A stretch of 5,193 nucleotides of DNA, taken from Desulfobacterales bacterium. GTDB lineage: Bacteria > Desulfobacterota > Desulfobacteria > Desulfobacterales > UBA2174_A. The DNA is taken from positions 1-5,193 of the forward strand of contig JALOPD010000437.1 of NCBI GenBank assembly GCA_025454075.1, written 5' to 3'. The notes beneath the pieces are model-generated. The model was not told the DNA's origin, ran no database searches, and was given only the letters and a program-made list of their open reading frames with translations. Positions 1 through 4,453 of the stretch are shown piece by piece. Each line of letters opens with the position of its first letter. The first letter of the stretch is position 1. A program made the translations under genes and the position numbers.

Positions 1-276
1 AAAGCCGGCCTGGAGCGCCTTGCCGGCACCGGCCGGCCGGACCTGGCCCTGGTGGTCTGCGGCGCGGACCCTTATGAATTGGATGAACTGCCCTCCACCT
101 CGGGCCTGCGGCTCACCCTGGAACAGCTCCTGGAACGCGATCAGCTGGTGTACGCTTTCCTGGAATCGCTCGCGGTCCCCGGCGCCTGGGTGATGTCCGG
201 CGGCTACGGCCGCAACTCCTGGCGCGTGTACACCCAGTTCCTCGAGTGGGCGCTGCCCGCCAGACTGTGCGCCTGA
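1..276 (+). CDS. Histone deacetylase / AcuC-family hydrolase, C-terminal end (5' partial)
   Basis: The reading frame is open from base 1 and ends in TGA at 274-276, so only the last 91 residues are in the window. The family consists of zinc-dependent deacetylases acting on acetyl-lysine, acetylpolyamines or similar amides; bacterial members include AcuC and acetylpolyamine amidohydrolase. Visible family marks are a hydrophobic strand leading into CGADPYELD (codons from about 58), where the Asp of GAD matches the zinc-ligand Asp of HDACs, a following LTLEQLLERDQLV helix typical of the family, and VMSGGYG (from about 193), whose Tyr matches the catalytic Tyr of the GGGY motif. The zinc-binding His region lies upstream, outside the window. 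The stop is six bases before the ATG of the MoeA-like gene, so the two are probably co-transcribed. The substrate cannot be told. The family call is fairly secure from these two motifs in the right order and spacing. Confidence 0.8.
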   Translation, partial: KAGLERLAGTGRPDLALVVCGADPYELDELPSTSGLRLTLEQLLERDQLVYAFLESLAVPGAWVMSGGYGRNSWRVYTQFLEWALPARLCA

Positions 277-282
277 CCTCCC

Positions 283-1391
283 ATGAAGACCCTGATCGGA
301 TTCGCCCAGGCCCGTGACCTCACCCTGGCCAGCGTCGCCCCCGGCGGGACGGAGGAACGGCCGCTGCTTGAAGCCGCCGGTCGGACACTGGCGCAGGACC
401 TGACCGCCCTGGTGGACAGCCCGTCCATCAGCACCTCCCGCAAGGACGGGTATGCCGTTTGCCCGCAAGACGTCAAGGCCGCCTCTTCGGCCGCGCCCGT
501 GCGGCTCAGGCTGGTCGGCCGCCTCTCCGCCGGCGACATGCGGCCCGTGCGCATGAATCCCGGTGAAGCGATCCGGGTGACCACGGGAGCCCTGATCCCC
601 GACGGCGCCCAGGCGGTGATCTCCGAGGAGTACTGCCGCACCGACGGCGACGGCGTGCTCTGCTGCAACACGGCCGACCCGGGCCGCAACGTCCTGCCCG
701 TCGGCACCGATGTCCGCGTCGGCGAACCCATCGCTTCCCGCGGCGCGGAGCTGACCCCCGCGCTAGCAACATGGTCCAAATCGGCGCCTGGCTCGCGCTG
801 CACCGGGTCCCTTTCGAAACCGCCGTCATCCCCGACCGGCCGCAGGCCATTCGCGAGGCTGTTCAGAGCCGCCGATCGACTGCGGACATCTTCATCACCA
901 GCGGCGGCGCCTGGGGCAGCGAGAAGGACCTCATCCTCAAGGTGGTGACGGACATGGGCTGGACGGGGATCTACCACCGCGTACGGATGGGCCCGGGCAA
1001 GCCGGTGGGCTTCGGGCTCCTCGACGGCAAACCCTTTTTCGTCCTTCCCGGCGGCCCGCCTTCCAACGAAATGGCCTTTCTGCAACTCTGCCTGCCCGCG
1101 CTGCGGAAGATGCTGGGCGTGGACCCTTCCGCATTCCCGACCGTTCGGGCGCGGCTGAGCGATCGGGTCACCGGTGAGTTGGGCTGGACCGAGTTCATCC
1201 ACGCGCGCCTTGAGAAGGCGCCGGGCGGCCTTCTGGCGGTGCCCTCCCGACTGAAAAGCCGCTTGAAGTCCATGGCCGGCAAGGAGGCGCTGATCGTCAT
1301 CCCGGAGGACCGCCACGAGCTTCCCGCCGGCGAGCTGATCGACGTTCAGGCGTTGAAACCGATGCCCGCTCCCTGTGGAGCCGATGCATGA
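283..1391 (+). pseudogene. moeA: MoeA-like molybdopterin molybdenumtransferase, internal deletion with frameshift
   Basis: MoeA inserts molybdate into adenylylated molybdopterin in the cytoplasm. The first segment (283 to about 765) carries the MoeA N-terminal domains: SRKDGYAV (residues 53-59, the DGYA motif), TGALIPDGAQAVI (101-113) and a normal lead-up to the third domain ending ELTPAL. The second segment is in another frame (about 762-1391) and resumes at ASNMVQIGAW. It continues with VIPDRPQAI, ITSGGAWGSEKD (in the place of the family's GGxSxGxxD), MGPGKPVGFG and VLPGGPPSNEMAF, then the C-terminal beta domain. Between them the family normally has roughly 40-50 residues, including the TGDE motif, which are absent. 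The frame change needs a net loss of 3n+1 bases near 763. Left in its first frame, translation runs to a stop at 946-948. There is no clear Shine-Dalgarno before ATG 283, six bases after the preceding stop, so translational coupling is likely. SRKDGYAV and GGPPSNE suggest a MoeA-like subgroup rather than housekeeping MoeA. The identity is secure; whether the lesion is real or a sequence error is open. Confidence 0.85.
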
Positions 1392-1627
1392 GCAGCCCCG
1401 CCGCAGAAATCGTCTGTTACTGCTTCAACCATACCCGCGCCGATATCGAGCTCGATTGCCGCACAAACGGCCGTTCGCTGATTCTCGAAAAAATCATCGC
1501 GGCCAAGCGCCTGGGCGCCTGCCGGTGCGCCATCGAAAACCCCAAGGGCGGCTGATGCCTGCCCGACGTCCGCCGGGTGCTGGACGAGCTGATCCGCAAC
1601 CACCCGCAGCAAGACCGCCAGGCCTGA
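1388..1627 (+). CDS. BFD/CopZ-like [2Fe-2S] protein, candidate selenoprotein (TGA at 1553-1555 read as Sec)
   Basis: Reading TGA 1553-1555 as an amino acid gives a 79-residue protein ending at TGA 1625-1627. It begins at ATG 1388, overlapping the moeA stop as ATGA, with GGAG at 1377-1380 as ribosome binding site. Visible motifs are VCYCFNHT (Cys10, Cys12), a helix with ILEKIIAAKRLGACRC (Cys45, Cys47), then NPKGG-U56-C57-LPDVRRVL. This is the BFD-like cluster domain, most like the C-terminal half of the CopZ N-terminal metallochaperone domain, where homologues carry NPxGxCC followed by a helix. U56 falls exactly on the first Cys of that pair. The residues after the TGA still match the family, and nearly every codon there ends in G or C, as in real genes here. 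If TGA were a stop, the protein would be 55 residues and lack the last two ligands. The CopZ zinc domain and the HMA copper domain are absent. The role is unknown; Fe-S or metal delivery or redox sensing are guesses. A TGC-to-TGA mutation or error is the main alternative. Confidence 0.72.
1558..1597 (+). promoter_or_regulatory. Candidate bacterial SECIS hairpin(s) just downstream of the TGA
   Basis: Two overlapping hairpins can be drawn by hand inside the reading frame. The nearer pairs CCCG 1562-1565 with CGGG 1574-1577, extended outward by two G-U pairs and CC/GG across a small bulge; a C-G pair above an A-C mismatch leaves a GUCC loop at 1568-1571. The farther pairs GC 1579-1580 with GC 1596-1597 and GGA 1582-1584 with TCC 1593-1595, leaving T1581 as a single bulged U on the 5' side and a loop beginning CG. 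Bacterial SECIS elements lie just 3' of the UGA, have a G at the start of the apical loop and, in E. coli fdhF, a bulged U. Both candidates share some of these traits. The loop G is at +16 or about +33 counted from the T of TGA. Only one can form at a time, and short hairpins are common in GC-rich DNA. Confidence 0.4.
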
Positions 1628-1683
1628 TTTCTTAGCCGTCAGGCTATCAAGCCTTGATAAACTCGCAAAGAGTACTCCAACTC

Positions 1684-1808
1684 GATGACTTCGTAAAAAG
1701 CCCAAGTTCAAGGCGCGCGAATCCCGCGGAGTGAGGCGTACTTTCCGTACGCCGCAGCGACTGCGGGATGAAGCGGAACGCTGAAATTGGGCTTTTTACG
1801 AAGTCATC
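1684..1808. repeat. 125-bp imperfect palindrome, MITE/REP-like element in a convergent junction
   Basis: The outer arms 1684-1705 and 1787-1808 are perfect 22-base inverted repeats (beginning GATGACTTCGTAAAAAGC). Inside lie further matched segments: TTCA/TGAA (1707-1710 with 1782-1785), ATCCCGC/GCGGGAT (1721-1727 with 1763-1769) and a central GGCGTAC-TTTCC-GTACGCC hairpin (1735-1753). The whole element can fold as one long cruciform or RNA hairpin. It has no coding capacity of its own. It sits between the converging selenoprotein-candidate and hdrB genes, and its right arm encodes the last residues (Met-Thr-Ser) and the stop of hdrB. Size, near-perfect ends and position fit a non-autonomous MITE or dispersed palindromic repeat. 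The long stem with a T5 run in one arm could also block transcription from either side. It resembles dispersed palindromes I associate with Desulfobacterales genomes, but copy number cannot be seen from one window. Confidence 0.75.
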
Positions 1809-2642
1809 AAGCCTTTGCGTTTCAACAGCGGGCGGGGGTCGATCAAATGGCGGGCAAACCAGTCTGCGTGGCGCGCGGTTCCAAAGGCCAGGGACAGGAT
1901 CTCCGAAAAGTGGAAGATCGGAACGGGGTTTTTCAGGGTGCAGCGCACTTCCAGGTTCATGTGGCACATGGCGCAGGCCGTGACGATGCAGTCCGCCCCG
2001 CTCTCGGCCGCCCCCTGCATGATGGCGTTCACCTTGGGCGTCACGATGTCCGGCCGCGCCACGGTCAGGAAGGTGCCGCAGCACTGCGAGGCATGGCCCC
2101 AGTTCAGGGGCTGGAGGCCCAGCCGGGTCAGCGTCTTCTCCATGATGCCGTAGTAGCTGGCGTCCGAGCGCAGCGCCTTCGGCCGGTTGAGCATGCACGA
2201 AGCGCAGGTCGATGGGAACGTGCCCGTGCGCCTCCAGCAGCGGCTCCATCTGCACCTCTTCCAGCAGCCCGAAAAAGTGGCGGATCCGCAAATCGGGATC
2301 GAAGGGCCGGCCCCACATCTCCAGATACCGCTCGCGCGCCGTCGCGTCGTTTTTCAGGTGGTGCTGGGCCGCTTTCAGCCTCAGCGTGCAGCTCGGGCAG
2401 GCCGCCACCAGGGGCCGGCCCGGCGGCGCCAACGAAAGGTTGCGGCAGGCGAGATCCAACGCCAACTGGTGATTGATGCTGTGCGCCGAGGAGCTGCCGC
2501 AGCAGTTCCAGTCGGCCAGTTCGACCAGATGAATGCCCATCTTGCGGCAGCAGGCGATCAGCGACTGGTTGTTCTCCTTGGCCGTGGTGGCCAGGGAACA
2601 GCCGGGAAAGTAGGAGACGTCGATGGCAGGAACGTCCGGCAT
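1796..2642 (-). pseudogene. hdrB: HdrB-like CCG-domain subunit of heterodisulfide reductase, frameshifted
   Basis: HdrB carries two CCG domains that hold the unusual [4Fe-4S] clusters where disulfides or related substrates are reduced. Domain 1 is in the first frame (2642 to about 2199): YFPGC (Cys15), WNCCGS (Cys47-48) and ACPSC (Cys82, Cys85). Domain 2 is in another frame (2197 to 1796): CMLNRP, QCCGTF and TACAMC. The shift is at 2195-2201, where DLRF is followed by one extra G and then TGC-ATG. The family normally has a few residues there, ending YYGC, so a short deletion of 3n+2 bases (14 would fit) is the simplest reading. Unshifted, the first frame would run to a stop at 1647 and lose domain 2. 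All cluster-ligand Cys codons survive across the two frames. ATG 2642 starts two bases after the hdrC stop, the usual hdrC-hdrB coupling. The final codons come from the palindrome at 1684-1808. The gene may be decaying, or the lesion may be a consensus error. Confidence 0.85.
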
Positions 2643-2644
2643 GA

Positions 2645-3199
2645 CTATTCCTGGAAGATTTTTTTCATGTCCCCGATCCGCTCGACCCGGGACGGGGTCA
2701 GATCCAGCTTGCGTTTGGCCAGCATCTTCATTCCCACGGCCCAGTCGCTCGCCAGGTCGCGGGTTTTGAGCTTGTAGCGCAGCATGATCTCCAGCTTGTG
2801 GGTGCGTCCGTAGCGCTGGATGGAGTTGAGCACCTCGCGGTGAAAATTCAGGATGTCCGGCTCCCGGATGGCCACCCGATCGGAAACAGCCTTTTCGCGC
2901 AGCGCATCCATCACCGCGGCGATGTCGATGGCCATGGGGCATTGAATCGAGCAGGTGTGACAGCCGACGCAGACCCATATGGTGTTGCAGGTCAGCGCTT
3001 CCTCTTTCAACCCCAGCTGCACCAGACGCATCACTCCGTTGGGCATGTAGTCCATGTGATCGCTGAACGGGCAGCCGCCGCTGCAGCTGCGGCATTGCAG
3101 GCAGGTGTGGAAGTCCGTACCGCACTGCCGTTTGATCTCCCTGGAGAAATCGAGATCGAGGTCGTTCAACCGGATCGTTGAAGCACGTTCGGCCATCAC
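2645..3199 (-). CDS. hdrC: HdrC-like heterodisulfide reductase ferredoxin subunit
   Basis: This 184-residue protein has the standard HdrC size and layout, with two [4Fe-4S] motifs, CLQCRSCSGGCP (Cys33, 36, 39, 43) and CVGCHTCSIQCP (Cys77, 80, 83, 87). They are joined by the family's NGVMRLVQLGLKEEAL segment and followed by a helical tail. HdrC passes electrons from a partner, usually HdrA, to the CCG clusters of HdrB. The stop is two bases upstream of hdrB, so the two are translationally coupled and should form one complex. The start is either GTG at 3199 or ATG at 3196; AAAAGGAG (3208-3215 on the minus strand) lies about 8 or 11 bases upstream respectively, so both are possible. That site is itself inside a small hairpin. 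No HdrA, MvhD or flavin-dependent gene is present. No transmembrane segment is seen, so the protein is cytoplasmic or attached to a membrane partner outside the window. Confidence 0.92.
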   Translation of the reverse strand: MMAERASTIRLNDLDLDFSREIKRQCGTDFHTCLQCRSCSGGCPFSDHMDYMPNGVMRLVQLGLKEEALTCNTIWVCVGCHTCSIQCPMAIDIAAVMDALREKAVSDRVAIREPDILNFHREVLNSIQRYGRTHKLEIMLRYKLKTRDLASDWAVGMKMLAKRKLDLTPSRVERIGDMKKIFQE

Positions 3200-3206
3200 A
3201 TCACCT

Positions 3207-3220
3207 GCTCCTTTTGGAGC
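3207..3220 (-). promoter_or_regulatory. Shine-Dalgarno of hdrC inside a small hairpin
   Basis: The minus strand reads GCTCC-AAAA-GGAGC, a perfect five-base stem with a four-base loop. The AAGGAG ribosome binding site of hdrC forms the loop edge and 3' arm, so folding would hide it. A stem this short is marginal on its own. Confidence 0.45.
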
Positions 3221-3268
3221 TTCGCATTGTTAACAGTGAGCCCGGATCCCTGCGCCTGTTCATGTTCA

Positions 3269-3296
3269 ACCTTATCCCGAAGGAAAGGAATGTCAA
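3269..3296 (-). promoter_or_regulatory. Candidate sigma-70-type promoter for hdrC-hdrB
   Basis: On the minus strand a perfect TTGACA (3296-3291) is followed after 16 bases by TAAGGT (3274-3269), which keeps the first two and last bases of the -10 consensus. Transcription would begin near 3262, leaving a leader of about 60 bases before hdrC. It lies in the 145-base gap after the double HdrC-like gene. The -35 is strong and the -10 weak. Confidence 0.35.
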
Positions 3297-3344
3297 CTGG
3301 CGGGGACGAATGCGTACAAGGTGCTTCAACCACCCTCTCCTCGA

Positions 3345-4262
3345 TCAGACGCATTCAGTAATGGGGATGGGGCAAGCGGGAAGGCGCTCACGGCCGGGCC
3401 GCGAGCCGAGCAGATTATCGATTTCATCAATCAGCCGCAGGTAAATCCGCTTCTGGGCGTCCCGCACCCTCAGAGGAAATCCCTCATCCACCTTCCCCTC
3501 ACTTACGGCAAGCTCCCGGAGGCCCGCGATCATTCGGCACCCGTCGACGAGCTGGGAACAGGCCTCAGTGCAACGCCCGCATTGCAGGCAAATCCAAATG
3601 GATGGAGACCGCAGAAGTTCCTCGGCCAGCCCCAAATTGACCATGCGAAAAATAAATCGTGGATCGAAGGCGCTGCGCTCGCCAGCCACCGGGCAGTCGC
3701 TGCTGCACTCGCCGCAGGTGAAGCAGCTCGACATGTCGGTGCGCTTGGCCTCGTGACGAAACGGCGGGCTGCCCTTTAAGAGGCTTTGTGAAGAGATAGC
3801 GACAGTGGAATCAGGAACCGGGGTGTTCAGCCAAGAATGCCAACGTGCCTCGCTTATCGGCTGACTTTCACGGTGCCGGCAGTGATGCACTGCATGCCAG
3901 CGCACCCTTTGGAACCGCCTGAACAGATCGTAGTAGCTTCGAGCGGCGTCATAAGATACCACGCCGCAGCGAACCGCGGCGGCGCGGGCATAAAGGATTA
4001 ACGTCTCGGGCTTGACAAGGTTCGGGCAGATCTTGCTGCAGCGCCGGCAGGTCAGGCAGTACCAGATTTCAGTCGAGCTGATCAGCTCTTCGAACAGGCC
4101 CAGATTGGCAAGGCGCACGATTCTCTGCGGGCGGAGCCGGTTCGTGGCGACTTCAACCGGGCATTCCGCATCGCAGCTGCTGCAGTTCCAGCACATGGTG
4201 CTGTCGGCGCTGGTGGCCAGTTCGATGCGCTGGCGTATGGTCGGATTCAAAAGGGAAATCAT
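3345..4262 (-). CDS. Tandem HdrC-like protein with four [4Fe-4S] motifs
   Basis: This 305-residue protein contains two HdrC-type modules in one chain. Module 1 has CWNCSSCDAECP (Cys24, 27, 30, 34) and CLTCRRCSKICP (Cys69, 72, 75, 79). Module 2 has CFTCGECSSDCP (Cys180, 183, 186, 190) and CLQCGRCTEACS (Cys225, 228, 231, 235). First-to-second motif spacing is 45 residues in both, and by hand 25 of 57 aligned positions are identical, so this is an internal duplication. Both keep the NLGLxEEL...IW linker also seen in HdrC. The last motif ends in Ser rather than Pro. Four clusters could form an electron wire, probably feeding HdrC-HdrB encoded next downstream. No transmembrane segment, flavin or pyridine-nucleotide site is visible. 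The start ATG 4262 has only a weak AAGAAG-like site upstream. The 145-base gap before hdrC, holding a candidate promoter, means co-transcription is likely but not certain. The exact partner and pathway are unknown. Confidence 0.85.
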   Translation of the reverse strand: MISLLNPTIRQRIELATSADSTMCWNCSSCDAECPVEVATNRLRPQRIVRLANLGLFEELISSTEIWYCLTCRRCSKICPNLVKPETLILYARAAAVRCGVVSYDAARSYYDLFRRFQRVRWHAVHHCRHRESQPISEARWHSWLNTPVPDSTVAISSQSLLKGSPPFRHEAKRTDMSSCFTCGECSSDCPVAGERSAFDPRFIFRMVNLGLAEELLRSPSIWICLQCGRCTEACSQLVDGCRMIAGLRELAVSEGKVDEGFPLRVRDAQKRIYLRLIDEIDNLLGSRPGRERLPACPIPITECV

Positions 4263-4453
4263 GGCCCGCTTCTTTGAATTATGAGACCGTTAGCAAGCTG
4301 CCCATGACCGTATGGCGGCATCTATCGGCAACGAAGTGTCGCCCTCGTGGGATTGGCTACCAGCCACGATAGCGTCGCGGTAAGATGCCGCTCCCACAGG
4401 AAAAATTTTAATTTTCTTGGAAGGCGACCGAAGGTTGTATCGGTATATTCACA
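4263..4453. other. 191-base intergenic region with REP-like element and AT-rich patch
   Basis: This gap separates the end of the molybdopterin-binding gene from the start of the double HdrC-like gene, both on the minus strand. It contains the structured element at 4315-4397 and, next to it, an AT-rich patch (4401-4415) in which the minus strand reads TAAAAT (4410-4405), a fair -10 hexamer without a convincing -35. ACCGA/TCGGT (4427-4431 with 4440-4444) can form a weak hairpin just after the upstream stop, without a T run. No coding frame is credible. The gap could separate two transcription units. Confidence 0.4.
4315..4397. repeat. REP-like structured palindromic element
   Basis: Several nested inverted repeats are visible: GTGGGA 4347-4352 with TCCCAC 4392-4397; TGGCT-ACC-AGCCA 4354-4366; GCGG 4377-4380 with CCGC 4388-4391; and a perfect nine-base pair GCGGCATCT 4315-4323 with AGATGCCGC 4383-4391. 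Read on the minus strand, a GTGGGAGCGGC start followed by paired hairpins is the usual look of bacterial REP sequences. No RAYT transposase is present. The element lies between two minus-strand genes and could stabilise or attenuate the transcript. Assignment is by pattern only. Confidence 0.5.

Noticed and set aside
204..1316. 370-codon open frame on the minus strand
   Set aside because: It lies opposite the MoeA-like gene, is rich in Arg, Pro, Ala and Ser and has no recognisable motif, while the plus strand carries clear MoeA motifs. Long antisense frames are common in GC-rich DNA.
1553..1555. TGA as the normal end of a 55-residue protein
   Set aside because: Family-like residues and a coding-type third-base pattern continue after it, and the cut protein would lack the final conserved ligand pair. 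It remains the main alternative.
1633..1646. TAGCC-GTCA-GGCTA hairpin after the selenoprotein candidate as a terminator
   Set aside because: The stem is only five base pairs and no T run follows in either direction.
2192..2201. Programmed ribosomal frameshift in hdrB
   Set aside because: There is no slippery run, and the expected family residues before the Cys are missing rather than merely out of frame, so a deletion fits better.
1647..3125. 492-codon minus-strand frame read as one protein
   Set aside because: Its first part overlaps hdrC out of frame, its middle is genuine HdrB domain 1 starting at 2642, and its end is out-of-frame sequence after the hdrB shift.
3308..3356. GAATGCGT/ACGCATTC inverted repeat after the tandem HdrC gene as a terminator
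   Set aside because: The eight-base arms are 33 bases apart, one arm is within coding sequence, and no T run follows on the minus strand.
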